A stretch of 64,000 nucleotides of DNA, from contig OZ020489.1 of NCBI GenBank assembly GCA_963971405.1, positions 44,780,510-44,844,509 on the forward strand, in the 5' to 3' direction. A program made the translations under genes and the position numbers. The first letter of the stretch is position 1. Every line of letters starts with the position of its first letter. The notes beneath the pieces were generated by a model. The model searched no databases. It worked only from the letters and a program-made list of their open reading frames with translations, and was not told the DNA's origin. Shown one piece after another: positions 11,692-23,850 of this stretch. This DNA is from Psococerastis gibbosa. Taxonomy: Eukaryota; Arthropoda; Insecta; Psocodea; Psocidae.

Positions 11692-11699
11692 TCCCTAGG

Positions 11700-12370
11700 T
11701 AGAATACGGTACATTGCTATATTGTGATATTGCGTGACTTTGACTGTATAAGGTTCTTCACATCGCGACTTTAATAAGCGACACCACCACTAGTTTTTTT
11801 TTTATATTTTTTTTATGAAAAATCCAATTTCACAGGAAATAATGACAGTCATGACGTCATGTACTTGAAGAAATGGTCCTAAACATTTGGGTTTATAGTA
11901 TGTGGCCGTCACTAACGCCAATTAGCCATAGTTGAGGAAATACTTGGACATAGCATCAACAGTATCCAAACGAAATTCAAGAAAGCTACATAATATTGTA
12001 CATTCATCAAAATGTAGAAGAGCATTTGACGTACCTTATGACATCTAATTTATGGCTTTACGGTCCGCATATTTCTTGTTAAAATTGATTTTTTACACCC
12101 CCAAGTTTTTCTTAAGGACAGCACCGATTGTTCATTGGACAGCTGAAACCAGTGGCGTATATACCGTATAATATTTGGTAGAGGGAGCGGCAAGACCAAT
12201 GTTATGTTAGGTTATGGCTACAGCCTTAGCTATAGTGTAGCTATCAACTTCTTGTTATGCACTTAATATGAGACTGACTCGTATGTGTACTTGGTTAAGT
12301 CATGCCTTCGCATGTTTCATTGCGGCAATGCCTCAGCTTCTCCATTACCGCTTGTAGGGAGTCAACGAGG
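11700..12370. other. Spacer with foldback-MITE and repeat B fragments
   Basis: The part at 11885-12045 resembles one arm of the foldback MITE at 32137-32388 (GGCCGTCACTAACGCCAATTAG, CATAGTTGAGG, CATCAAAATGTAGAAGA). The part at 12265-12345 matches repeat B (ACTTGGTTAAGTCATGC, TTCGC, CAGCTT). No gene is present. Confidence 0.5.
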
Positions 12371-12654
12371 AAACGTCGTGGTATGAACAAGTCTAGTGAA
12401 ACACGCTCTCGAAAAAAAATTGAAAAACACAGTGAAAGCTAATCTTTTGAAGTATTGTGGAGTGAATATAAGTGACATCAAGTAAAGCCGAACTTATTAC
12501 GGAAAAATATAGTGAAATACTGTTTTTTTAGTGAAGAAAAGGATAATTAAAGAACTTGAGTACAAGCTGAGAGACACGAATTAGGTTACAAGTACAGACT
12601 TGATCGCAGTAGTACAGCACGTCTATTCAGTGCGAAGATAAAATTTTCATAGCA

Positions 12655-14298
12655 ATGTCGACTTGTAAGAATTGTGACGGTAAAATAAGTCGCTATGACG
12701 ACACAGTGCAGTGCAGTATGAAGGAATGCAACCAGTTGTATCACACAAAATGTGTAAAAATTACTGGCGAGGAATTCACTGATATGAAACAATCAGGCGA
12801 TATAAAACAGTGGAAGTGTGCAGGCTGCGCCTCAACAACTGAATCTGAAGAAAGGCTCAAAATATTTATTGGAAACATGTTTAAAGACATGAAAGATACT
12901 CTAACCAGCCTTCAAGATAGTCAAGTCTTTATCAGTAAACAGTATGATGATATCGTAGAGCGTCTTAACGAGATTTCGAGCTTGAAAAAAGAAGTAGAGA
13001 CTCTAAAAGATGCACTTAACAAACGGGATAAAGAAGCGGAACAACTACAAAACAGATTGATATCGTTGGAACAATACGGGAGAAACCGAAACCTAGAAAT
13101 TAAAGAAGTGGAAGTAACTAAAGGAGAAAATGCAGAAGAAATTGTATTGAAAGTGGCAAAGGAATTGGAAATCACGCTGGAAAAATCGGACATAGAAGCT
13201 TGCCACCGTATTCCAAATAAACAGGGGAAAATACCAAGTATAATTGTTCAATTTCAATCAACAAAGAAGAGGAATGAGATGCTGGCACAAAGAAAGAAAA
13301 TTGTTACAAACCAACAACTTACAGGAAATGGAAATGGCAGAATATATATATCCGAAAACATGAGTCCTTACTACAGAGATTTGGCCTGGAAAGCGCGTGT
13401 CAAAGCAAAGCAAATGAACTATAAATTTGTATGGTTTCAAAACAACAAAGTGCTCGTGAGAAAAGACGAAAATACTAAAGTTAAGGGAAAAGAAGGGTAC
13501 ACATTTGATATACTAGTACTAACAGAAACAAATACAATAACAGAGAACATGAGTCTATATACATTAGATGGATACGAACAACATTTTTACAACCGAAAAA
13601 ACAGAAGAGGGGGAGGAATTTTAATATATAGTAAAAATACACTAACAGTACAATGCATAGATACAGAAGAAAGACAAACTTACGAGCAAATACACATAAA
13701 ATTACTAAATAAAACAAAAATTATAGACATTATAAGCATATACAGACCACCTAACACTGACAAAAATAACTTCATAATAGAATTGGAAACACAAATAAGA
13801 ACAAATATTAACAATAAAACGCCTATGCTGGTTTTAGGAGATTTCAACATAGATATGAAATCTAAAAATATTTATAAAACAAGACTCGCAAATATGACAT
13901 GTAACTACCGACTAATACAAGAAATTAAAGATTACACTAGAGAAGAAGTAAGAAATGAAAAACTAACGCAATCTTGCATTGACCTAATGTACACTAGAGG
14001 GAATGAAGCAAAAAACAGAAGTGGAGTTAAAAAACATAAAATCTCTGACCATTACATGATAGTGATTAATTTTAAAATAGAGAAGAACCAAATAAATCAA
14101 CTAAATAATAAAACTATAAACAAAATAGACGAATCAAAAATGACACGATTACTTAACGAAATAAAATGGAAGGATGCAATGAATCTAGATAATGCAGATT
14201 CTATTTATAATACAATAAGAGACAATATTACCAGTATACAAACACAATGTACAACGTCAATAAAGATTAAAAAATCAGACCTAATAAAGACTGGATAA
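12655..14298 (+). pseudogene. LINE ORF1 (PHD finger) fused in frame to endonuclease
   Basis: The 547-residue frame starts with a PHD-type zinc finger (CKNC..., C.M..CNQLYH, KCAGC; residues about 4-58). A coiled-coil-rich region follows (about 65-150), then the RNA-binding part of LINE ORF1 (LEQYGRNRNLEI, CHRIPN, about 148-280). At about residue 283 the text switches to an AP-type endonuclease: FDILVLTETNT, SIYRPPN, LGDFNIDM, QSCIDLMYT, SDHYMI. The endonuclease lacks its N-terminal strand with the conserved Asn, and no ORF1 stop or ORF2 start lies between. The fusion is therefore a deletion product, not a natural single-ORF design; catalysis is not expected. Confidence 0.8.
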
Positions 14299-15461
14299 CG
14301 GAAGAAAAAAAAATTGGAATAATAAAGCAGGACTTACTATTCAGAAAGCATAAACATAATCCAAAAAATCCTGCGTATAGGCAAGAATACAATAGATATG
14401 GAAATAAACTGAACAAATATATAAAAAACTCAAAAAACAATTACTATAAAACCAAATTTAAAACACACCAAGGAAACATGAGAGAAACTTGGAATTTGGT
14501 TAGCAAAATACTGGGAAGAACAGTAAATAATATAGACACAATCATTGAAAAACATTTAGGACAAAAATACTCAGATGATACGATTGTAAATCAATTCGCA
14601 AAATCATACCTTGAAAATGTTTATAAAATTAAACACGACTGTGATATAATAACAAATACCACAGTATTGAATTACACATGCGACAGACAAATGTACTTAC
14701 TTACCTAAAGCCCAACCAACGGTTATACAAGAAATAATTGATAGACTAAAAACAAACAAATCACCCGGACTAGACGGAATAAGAATAAATGATATAAAAA
14801 CAATAAAAACAAACATCAGCCCGGTCATAGCTCACCTAATAAACGTATCAATACAAACAGAACACATTCCACAAATGCTAAAAATTACCATACATAGACC
14901 GATTCACAAGATAGGAACTTACTTAGACTACAATAACTACAGACAAATAGCCAACTTAACAGCCATAGACAAAATAATAGAAACTTACATAGCTGATAGA
15001 CTAAGAAAATATCTCACTGACCATGAAATAATCACCAAACATCAATATGGATTCCAAAAAGGCAGAAGCACAGAAACACTTCTAACAGAATTTTCAGATC
15101 TCATAAATAACCGTCTAAACAAACAAGAACATGTACTAGTAACATTTATAGACTACTCCAAGGCATTTGACTTACTCGATTGTAAAATAATGATACAACA
15201 GCTAAAAAAAATAGGGATTGAGGGAAAAATCCTAAAATGGTTCCAAAATTTCATGACAAACAGAAAATACATAGTTAAATATAAAAATAAAATCAGTAGT
15301 GAACAAATCACGACAACAGCCATTGCACAAGGGTCAGTCCTTGCACCTTTGTTGTACTTAATATATACAAACAATTTACCTGACGGACTAACTACGGACA
15401 AATCAACAGTATTTATGTTTGCGGATGATACAGCAATAGTAGTATATGAGAAAAACTCCAA
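14280..15461 (+). pseudogene. LINE reverse transcriptase, broken and 3'-truncated
   Basis: The RT continues from the endonuclease in shifted frames. Recognisable blocks are NKSPGLDGI (about 14757), NYRQIANL, QYGFQKGRSTETLL, FIDYSKAFDLLD, IAQGSVLAPLLYLIYTNNLP and FADDTA (about 15420). The thumb and C-terminal region are absent. The catalytic FADD is intact, but frameshifts upstream rule out a working protein. Confidence 0.85.
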
Positions 15462-15462
15462 G

Positions 15463-16248
15463 TTTACTCGAACATGCTTTCCAATTTATCAAAATTAGTA
15501 GATAGAGAAAATGAGTAATTTCATGGTAAATAATTTTCCTATGGTTAAATTTCCGATATCTCGGGGGGGGGGGGGGGGGGGGGGGTTGTCCACCTTACGT
15601 CACTGGAGGTGAGGTAAATTCTAGATAGGTCAGACCAACACATTACCACACAGGAATACTGGCAGGGCACGCAATGCATTTGAGCGTGAATTTTCTAACA
15701 TTTTTTCAAAAAAATATTTTTTTTTTACAAAACCAAATACTTTTCTTGGAAAGCAACCTGTCCGGTTTTGTTACTCAATTTAACACCTAAAACATACCTG
15801 AAGGTAGAAATCATCGATAGAAAGGTTTCGCATTTTTCATTAAAATTTAGTTATTAATATTTTTTTACCCCCAGAAGCAAGCTATTAAGGGGCAAGCTAC
15901 CCCCCGCATTTCGTTGACATTAAAAACGACTACAATATATGCGAATTTAAAAGAAATCGTTGGGGCCGTTTTTGAGAATAAACCCCCCCCCCCCCCCAAT
16001 TTAAATTGGCCCCAAATAGAAAAATTATTCCGAGGTATGATTTTTGTGAACCTACATGCCGAATTTCATCAAAATCGACTGAGTAGTTTGCCCGGAAATC
16101 GACGCACAGACAGACAGACAGACATTTCGTAAAAACCACTTTTTTGGGTTCCTGGGACCTCAAAACGTGTAAATCCATTGAAATCTCGGAATCGAAAATT
16201 TCGACCTTCACAAAGCTTTCCTTATACTACGCATAAATTGGAAAGCAA
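15463..16248 (+). mobile_element. DNA transposon family C, copy 1
   Basis: Ends TGCTTTCCAATTTAT (15475) and ATAAATTGGAAAGCA (to 16247) are exact 15-bp inverted repeats, extendable to about 23 bp with few mismatches. Inside are a G-run (about 15565-15586), a C-run near 15983 and the arthropod-typical block TTTCATCAAAATCGACTGAGTAGTTT followed by (CAGA)n. The copy at 25097-25850 aligns from GTTTACTCGAACATGC to the right end. No transposase was seen. It abuts the LINE RT at 15461. Partial copies lie at 49918-50055 and 56826-57115. Confidence 0.75.
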
Positions 16249-16640
16249 TAATGTTGTAAATCCTTGGGGTCGTTGGCCTGGGTTCATATGATATATATAT
16301 ATGACATATTCATATTAATATATGAGACGCCAGTCTTCTACCCATTAACCAAAAGTCAACACCAATTGTTCCCAGGCAGCATGTTCCCATGAACCAGCCC
16401 TAATAAGGGGTTGAGCTCCCTCCCACCACTTCCGTGCCATACAATGTACGGTGTGGGGTGTTATCATGCAAATTGTTGTCATGTTTTCCCCGATAATTAT
16501 TGCTATGTGCTGATTATTATCCCCAAATTGATGATGCATTTAATGCGCATTTGCTTCTATAGTACTATACGTAGTTGCTGCTATTGTATAGATTATCATG
16601 AGACAGGGAAGAGTGGAGAAGGAGGTGGAAAGATTTGCTG
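16249..16640. other. Unassigned spacer
   Basis: The first 40 bases (AATAATG...AAATCC.TGGGGT.GTTGG) resemble the right flank of family C copy 2, which belongs to repeat B. A TA-dinucleotide run follows at about 16288-16300. No gene is supported. Confidence 0.4.
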
Positions 16641-17515
16641 CAAACCAATCGTTAGTTGTTTTGCTAACAGCTATTCCATTTTGCCTGCCTGGCTACACTC
16701 TACCTGCGTGCAAACAGGTCCCCATTACCCAAAATTGCTTCCCATTTTCGGCTTCCCTAAAACCAATGATTTTGGTCTTTCTGGAGTGGAATGCAAAAAT
16801 AAACCAAAGTTGAAGGCTTCCACTTACCTCTGTCAGAGACAATTATAAAGTGACCCAGTCAACTGGAGTGGTCACATGTCACGGAGGTGATAGGAAAACC
16901 AACACAATATTAAATATTTGGCTTCTTCAAAACCAACGACTACGGCCATTTTACCTATAGAGTGGAGTGTGATAAGAGAACGTAGGTGAATGCCCCCCCC
17001 CCCCTCTGATAGAGCCAATAGTTTTAAAGCGACACAGTGCATTAGGCAGGGGTCACGGAGGTGACACCAACCCAATGTAATTGTAATATTCGGCTGCTAA
17101 AAAAACAATGTGTTGGCCCGTCTGGGAGTGGAAGATGAGGAGGGACCGCGGTGAATGACCCTCTGACTAAAGTAAACCAATTCAATTGACCAATGGTCCA
17201 GCGTCCAAGGTGATACGAGTCTAAATGCAATATTTGGCTTTTCCAAAATAAATTACTTAGGCCGTTTTGGAGTGGGGTGTGACAAGAGTGAATGAACCCC
17301 CTGGCAGACAATAATAATGTGACTCAGTTGACTGGAATGGTGTTATGCCACGGAGGTGATAGGAAACCCATTGACACCAATGTAATATTCGGGTTCTTAA
17401 AAACCAATTACTTGGGCCGTTTCGGAGTAGTGTGACAAGAGTGAATGACCCCTCTCTGGCAGAGACAATAATAAAGTGACCCAGTTCACTGGAATGGTCA
17501 GGTGTCAGGGCCGGC
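16640..17515 (+). repeat. Diverged ~155-bp tandem array (about five units)
   Basis: Units carry, in order, GAGACAATAATAAAGTGACCCAGT, CAACTGGAATGGTCA, CACGGAGGTGATAGGAAA, AATATT.GGCTTCTTAAAAACCAA, and GGCCGTTTTGGAGTGG followed by GTGACAAGAGTGAATGACCC. Unit starts are near 16836, 17009, 17163, 17303 and 17460, with a partial unit before. Length drifts (140-173 bp). Long minus-strand frames here are a by-product of the repeat. Confidence 0.8.
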
Positions 17516-17739
17516 AAAGTTGGCAGCAGGCCACTCCACTTGACGGTGTCAACAGGGATCAACAAGCCCCCGACAACTCTAATCACCCACAAACAAAATG
17601 GCCGATAACTCATATTTGCAATAAGGGTGACTCAGAAGATTCAATCTGGCGGGAAAATTAGTCTGCTACCACGTCTAACCCCCATCCTAAAGTTACATGT
17701 ATATCCGCTTAGACACTTCGCTTTTTTTTAAATAACTTA

Positions 17740-18090
17740 TGTGGGTCACGTGAGCCTCCTCCACCCCTGACCCGTCCCTGCCTCCACTTGTGACCATTTA
17801 ACACGTCCTTTGATTCCATTTCCATCTGTGTCTCTTGGTCTTCCACCCCTTCGAGGACCTCCTAACTCCCCCTTCAGCAACCACAAACAGTTTTCCATTG
17901 TCCATTTGTTCCCAAGCCATTGCAGTCCCCTTCTCGCTATTCTCTCCTTCGCGCACCTTCCAGCCACTTCTTCGCGAACAAGCTGTTATCCATTCTCCAT
18001 TTGTTCCCCTGTTGTCCTCTGACAGCCCAAACTTCATTTCTATGGCTTCTAATTTACTGTCAATTGTTTGTATCACCCGTTTTCAAACCG
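17740..18090 (-). pseudogene. Decayed LINE RT C-terminal tail
   Basis: Minus-strand frames give RGGRPRDTDGNG or GWKTKRHRWKWNQR followed by KWSQVEAGTGQGWRR. This pattern (GRP..RW.D, then W.Q.A.DR..WR) is that of LINE RT tails. Several frames are needed, so it is dead. Identity is less certain than for the other tails. Confidence 0.45.
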
Positions 18091-20100
18091 GGCGTCAAAT
18101 GGCAGAAGGCCGACTATATTTTGCTCAGTTATTGTCATCTATCTCGCCTCAGACATCCTAGACCTTGCTTGATGATTGCATTGAGTTCCATTATATTTTA
18201 TTATTTTTCACTTATATATAAACTTTATTTTTTTCCGTGATAACACCTCCCAGGTCCTTACAGTTAAACAAGACAACTATAACGGGGTGTATTTGCGATA
18301 TACAAGGAAAATCAGTGACACAAGCCACTATTAACCATCCGTACAGGTACAGCACGTAATAACAATCATAAATAACACAATTATCCACAGCAAGGACGAC
18401 TACTGACCATTATGCTCAAACTCCCATACACATACTAAGACCTCTGTCGACAAACCAACTTTAAATCAACTTGAAGCAACTTTCTAAGGTCCTGCCTCCG
18501 AAGCAACTCAAAATACTTACTCAAATATTACCTTCAGATTTACTAAATAGGAAGTTTAATAACGTGTGGGGAGCTGCTGTTAAATAAATGAATGTATAGC
18601 TCCGTAGGGACGTGAAAACCGATGCAGTCACACACCAACATAATTCTTCGCGGAAAACTGGATGCTAGTCATATAGCACACACACTGTACACACAGTACA
18701 TGTACAGAAGGAAAGTGGCTAACGATAGCAGCCAAGCTGTGATTGAAAATGGCAGCGGGGGTATAACACAATTTTTAAGTAGCATCATGAAAGCAATAAT
18801 ATGGACGCGAAATGGAGAAGTTTATCTGACGCTATATACAAAATATATCGTAGACCCATAAATGAGATGTCGTAATTTAGGAACAGTATTGCTTTTCATT
18901 TTGATAAATAGTAATGTAAATTTTATAGAAGTAATTCTCCCCTGCATTTTGATTAAGTGTATGTGGCGGCGGCGGTCATTAAACGCCGCTTGGATAGTTA
19001 TCAACTGGGACTGTGGCCAATGTGTTATCACATATTCTGCATAAAAATGCAGGTGAGCATTTCTTATGTCCCTAATTTTGAGGTCATGAGGCGAATACAG
19101 AAGCCGAATTCCTGCTGACTTCGGTCATACGAGGGGCAACGAAAAGGGAAGATGAAACGACAGGCAGAACAACATCCTGGTTTGGCAACAGCACGACTTC
19201 CCCTTTCTCAGGAGCAGTCTCCAATGACCGAATAGCCAATCTTCGAGAGAAGAGGCATTTAAAGAAGAAAGAATAATTTCATCTCACTGATGGCTTATCG
19301 ATCAATATTTCATGCTAAATTAAATATTGAAAAAATCCGATATTCGATAATTCCTTAATTCAAACCCATGGCGCATAAGGCTGAAGGGAGAAATTTCCAG
19401 AACTGCTTCTAGCACTTTTTAATAAATAATTCTTTGATGTCCCCCACGCTAAAAAAAATAGTACGCCTCCCGTGACGTATCGGTGAGTAACAGCTAAAAC
19501 CAATTAACGGTATCATGCGGCTTATCAACAATTTAAAATGTAACTGATAACAGCTATCTAGCGTTCTCAATTCAATATCATTTGCAGGCCTTCCCTCCGC
19601 ATTTTTAGCTCCCATACTGTACCTCAAACACACACTCATCAGCATAGGGTCATAATGCAGAGAGGCAAGCGGAAATTGCATTATCTCATGAAAACTGACG
19701 CTCTATCAACTGGTAAATTATTACCTAAGGCCTAATGCACCAAGGCAGATTCTACGCAGCAGGTAGCTTAGGTAGATTTCGGTTTTGTGCACCAACCCAT
19801 TTGCTCCAATGACAAATCTCGCACCACACCGCTGCGTAGAATCTGTCTTTGTACTCAGGGCCAAAGAAAAATCAACAGTTCCCGATACCTGTATACCGCC
19901 CATCGTGTGGTGCAACAGTATAGCCCGGGCCAATAGGCAGTAGCGGTCAATCTGAAAGCTCACTTTCAAACGTTTCGTCTGTAGCTTTAACGGCGCTACG
20001 CTACATTGTATTTCAGAGACTGCAGAGCCCATTTATGACTGATCGTGGAATAACCAACGAGATTTTTTTGTTTAGCCTGTTCAATACGATTATTTGGTAA
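18091..20100. other. Non-coding stretch
   Basis: No convincing frames. A small inverted repeat (CAGATTCTACGCAGC at about 19745 and its complement near 19832) encloses CAACCCATTTGCTCCAATGA, which also occurs at about 4980-5002, so a dispersed repeat is present. The GGCGGCGGCGGT run at about 18964 is short. Nothing else is supported. Confidence 0.5.
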
Positions 20101-20104
20101 GGTC

Positions 20105-20300
20105 AACTTGCCATAGTGGAAGGAACCAATAGAAGAGGGCGGCCGAAGAAGGAATTCATGGATCAACTGAAGGAGGACGCAAGAGCTCGAACGAACCAAG
20201 ACCTGAAGAGGAAGGCGTAGGACCGAGAGAGCTGGAGGATGATATGCAGGGAGTGGCTGCCAACCAATCGTTGAGATTGTGACCTCAGCAGAAGAACTGC
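20105..20300 (+). pseudogene. LINE 3' tail, RT C-terminus
   Basis: The plus strand reads VEGTNRRGRPKKEFMDQLKE, then DLKRKA, a stop, DRESWRMICREWLPTNR, ending in an AG-rich tail. The RGRPK..F.DQLK ... L.R.A.DR..WR pattern is a LINE RT tail. A sister copy lies inverted at 46521-46704 with about 80% identity by eye. Confidence 0.75.
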
Positions 20301-20939
20301 TATCAGGAGCGCAATGGACACTGGACCTGGGACCGTCTCAAACGGTTTGTCTACTTTCCGACCACTTTCGACCGATCTCATTCATGAACTGGACAGATGA
20401 CATACTAGAAATGTTACTCTACATTTTGATACCCCCGCCAACACCGATTGGCCATAATTAATTAAAAGGCATGAGATTTTCATTATCTCTACTTTGTCCA
20501 TGAACACATAATACATGAAACAAAATTTAGAAGGAAATTTCCTCAACTTCAATATTTGCAGTGAAGAGCCAGTTAGTCTCTTAATAAAACCATCACTACA
20601 TTTCAGGCTGTATACGTTCACGCATCACACTAATAATGAAAGAGCGCTGAGGAAAATATAGGTATTGATTAGTCCATTAAGTCCCACAATGACCCAGCAA
20701 AGTGATGTACTTTGTAAATTGCTAACCTCCAACAAAATGTCTAACGACCGCTCAGCGGAAAATGTTACCCCTAATTTCACAATAAATACGAGACAAGCAA
20801 TTTTCCAAAATGCATCCCCCTACCAGTAAAAATAATGACGATTCGGTTATAAGATTGCTAATAAATAAAAAGGAGATTAATTTTTAAATTTATAGCTATT
20901 TGAAAATTATAGATAAATATCTAAAATATACAGTATAAT

Positions 20940-21012
20940 TGTCTTCTTCTTCTGGCTGTACAGCCCTTGATGGGCTTTGGCCCTCCTCCAGTCATCTTGG
21001 TTTTTTACAATG
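20940..21012 (-). pseudogene. RTE-like LINE extreme 3' end
   Basis: The minus strand encodes DDWRRAKAHQGLYSQKKK, a common last peptide of RTE-type LINEs, followed by an (AAG)n-like tail seen in plus as CTTCTTCTTCT at 20942. Only about 70 bp remain. Confidence 0.6.
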
Positions 21013-21059
21013 TCTTTTATGCATTATAGCCCTATATTTTAGTTTTTAGTTTTAGTTAT

Positions 21060-21900
21060 CGATATTAGCTATAGTAAAAGGCTCGTCCTAAAGGGTCCCC
21101 TGCTACTGATTACGAGGAGAATGTAAAAAATAAAGTTTCCACATTTTTTTTCAAGTGTAAGGCAATTGTTATTGTAATAAATAAGTATAGCATCAGAAAG
21201 CTTGTACTATTTTTCTACATAGTCGCCAGATTTTTCTACGCTTTTTTCTGGCGAGTTATGCACTTCTGAAAATCCGCTTCGAAGAACTCCGCCGCCAGGC
21301 CGCCGACGAACTTGGTGACCGCTTCCTTCACCTCATCATCTGTAGTCTGCACTGAAGCGTTGTCCACCCAAGTGTTGCATCACTTTAGGAAACTATAGTG
21401 GAAGTCGCTGGGAGCAAGATAAGGGCTGTGGGGACCACGATTAAGCAATTTCCAGCCGAATTTATCCAGTAGGGTGGTGGTCTGTCACATTCGGGCGCGC
21501 GTTACGTTGTCGTGGTGCAGCCTAACGCCTTTGGTCAGTCATCCTCTCCGGCTCTTTTGAGTTTCATCAACGTCTCACAGTACCTGTCCGAATTTATTGT
21601 GGTCCCTTTCGGCATAAACTCGGTAAGAAAGAAGCCTTTTCGGTCCCTAAACACCTGGCGGTGACGGCGATAGCAGGCTCCGTCGCGGATGCCTGTAAGG
21701 CCTGCACGGATGGTCGTAGGGCAGTGGCAATGGAGTGGTGGAGGGACCAACAATCAATACAAGGCGTTGTAGCCGGACTTGGCCTAGCATCTCGTGTACA
21801 GCATTACTCGACTTTTTATGGACGCAGTAGATTTATTGAACTGTGCCTCGCCAACGACCCCATCGGTCTTTCCGTCATTTCCACAATAATTGTTGACCGT
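21060..21900 (-). pseudogene. Dead mariner transposase
   Basis: Minus-strand fragments read VFRDRKGFFLTEFMPKGTTI, then NSDRYCETLMKLKRAGE, HHDNVTRARP, a decayed PPYWINSAGNC stretch, and an EEVKEAVTKFV-like C-terminus. These are the DDE core and flanks of a mariner transposase (Tc1/mariner). The second catalytic Asp block (HDN) is visible; several frameshifts and stops separate the fragments. The N-terminal DNA-binding region was not found and terminal repeats were not resolved. Confidence 0.8.
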
Positions 21901-22089
21901 TTGCAAACTCAACATCAACCCACACTGACGACTAGTGGCAATGGGCAAGCCGAGACATTATGTTTACCATTGACATTGTAACAGACGTTAGCTCGATTTA
22001 ACCAAGTTCGTCAACGAGTCAAGGGATCAGTAAAAAAACAAGTGCAGAGGAAAACTTACAGTATGTATAAATTAGTATGAAAACTTGTA

Positions 22090-22200
22090 GTGCAGTTATG
22101 GAAGGAGTTCCATATCGTCACTGTTGCTAATCGGTGTTATTGCCGAGAACATGCTACACTACAAATCAAAATGAAGAGGTACATTTCTTCTTTTTTACTA
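22090..22200. repeat. Fragment of the 32-kb foldback MITE family
   Basis: The segment carries CGTCACTGTTGCTAATCGGTGTTATTG and then CATCAAAATGAAGAGG.A.ATTTCTTCT, matching arms of the element at 32137-32388 and the segment at 31625-31680. Confidence 0.4.
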
Positions 22201-23460
22201 ATTCCTCAAGTGAATGATATCATAGCTGTACAATGGACATTCCCTGTGAAATGACGTCAGGACATGTATACCTAAGGACACAGAGTTCGAGTCAAGGAAG
22301 GATCATCCAGCGGGGGGTAGTGGTGAGTCAAAAATATCAAAATAGAATAAAGTTATTTCGTATCGATATCGATTAAATTATAACGTTATAAATTGACTTA
22401 GAACAGCTACCCCCTGCTCCAGTCTTCCGGCTTGGCTAGAATTGGCAAATAACTCGCATTGTGCCATAACTTAGAAGAATAATGGTTTTCTACATTCATC
22501 CCTGTGCAACAATCTTCCGGTTGTGCAAGAATTGGCAAATAACTGGCAATAGACAGTACACATTGGTGGAGGCGGCAGAGGGTGGTTTCGCCCTCGTTCG
22601 ACAATAAATCGGACAAACAAGTTTTCCATGATGGCGCCCGCTACGTAAACAGTCGAGTTTAGATAAAGCGTGCGGGTTGGCAATATTGAGTCCACAAAAA
22701 ACAAAGAAGTTCTGACCATTTTATTTTGTTGAAGGAGACCGAATGGCGTCAAGCAGAAACTTTACCATCTATGAAATTAAGGACAGCTTCGACCAACTAC
22801 GAGAAGGAATTTAAATTTGTCTCCTGTCGCGTTTTGTTTAACCCCAAAGAAAAGTGGAAAGATTAATTAACCATTAACCATGAATTAATGAATTTGTAAA
22901 TAATATTATGTTATATCGCCCGTGACGTATATGTTTACCATCAACATTTGTACGGTCTCCGGCTATAAATAGAGCTTGATAGGTATTTTATTGAAATTTC
23001 GGTGCCCATATCGCATTCCAAGGCTGCCAGCAAAACCATTTTACTTATACATCAGTTTACAACTCAATTTTACATAAACGCAAATAAAAGTAAATTTTAT
23101 TAGCTCCATGGAATTTTAAATGGTATGCATGGCAATCTAAATGTTAAAATGTTGAAGGCCTGTTTTTCTGAAGTCAATTAAAGTTGATTGAGCTTGTTAA
23201 CGGAGCCCAAAATCTAAGAATGACAGTGAAAACATTAGAATTGACCTCGGCTGGCGTTCGCACGTTAAAATTACCAAGCCATTCTTATTTGAGCCATTTC
23301 ACCCAAATCAATGTCAAACACTGTACAAGTAGACTTTTTGGCTAGCAGCTAAAAGCTTCAGCGCTTATAAACAACGCGAATTTAAATAGATTGCAAGCAT
23401 TTGTACCGCGGAATTCGTATATGTGTAATGCCCAACTTGAAATTCTATTATTGACTCTAA
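22200..23460. other. Non-coding stretch
   Basis: No frame has a recognisable domain. The segment at 22405-22555 holds two copies of TCTTCCGG.TTG..AGAATTGGCAAATAACT about 90 bp apart, a local duplication. Nothing else is supported. Confidence 0.45.
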
Positions 23461-23464
23461 TTAT

Positions 23465-23850
23465 ATGGTCAAATATTCATAGGGATTTCTGCAAAAATAG
23501 TAACGTAAAAAACAGTTTACTCTTTCTTGTTTCTTATCTACATTAATGAACTTTTGAAACTAGATATTGACGGTAGTTTGATTGGCTTTGCTGACGAAAC
23601 CGCCCTACATATTAATGGAGAGACATGGAATGATGTGCAAAATAAGACAAACCTAGCATTGAAAAAGGTACAAAAATGGCTACAGCAAAACAGACTCACT
23701 CTTAATGTACTTTAAACCGAATTTATGACGTTCAGCCCCAACTCAGCTGGACAACCTGACAACCTAACGATAACAATAAACCAACATACAATAGCAAAGA
23801 CTGACTCGTACAAATACTTAGGAGTGACAATTACAAGTGTGAATTGATGG
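23465..23850 (+). pseudogene. LINE reverse transcriptase fragment
   Basis: The frame at 23527-23715 reads FLIYINELLKLDIDGSLIGF, ADETA, then VQKWLQQNRLTLNVL. In the next frame PNSAGQPDNLTITI, TDSYKYLGVTIT follows. This is the RT palm (normally FADDT; here FADET, a changed catalytic Asp) and thumb of a Jockey/CR1-group LINE. It is truncated on both sides. Confidence 0.7.

Larger units (their letters stand above)
12370..15461 (+). mobile_element. Internally deleted CR1/Jockey-group LINE
   Basis: A full-looking 5' leader (12370-12654) precedes ORF1 with an N-terminal PHD finger, then an endonuclease and a reverse transcriptase. Order and motifs fit the CR1/L2/Daphne branch of the Jockey group. 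Two faults are visible: a deletion that fuses ORF1 to the middle of the endonuclease, and frame changes near 14290 and 14706. The RT stops at about 15461, just after FADDT, where a DNA transposon copy starts, so the 3' end is missing. Strong A-bias on the coding strand sets it apart from its surroundings. Confidence 0.85.

Noticed and set aside
17042-17613. Two minus-strand frames repeating FTLVTP..NGPSNW
   Set aside because: They follow the 155-bp tandem repeat and drift with it; no start context, no homologue recognised.
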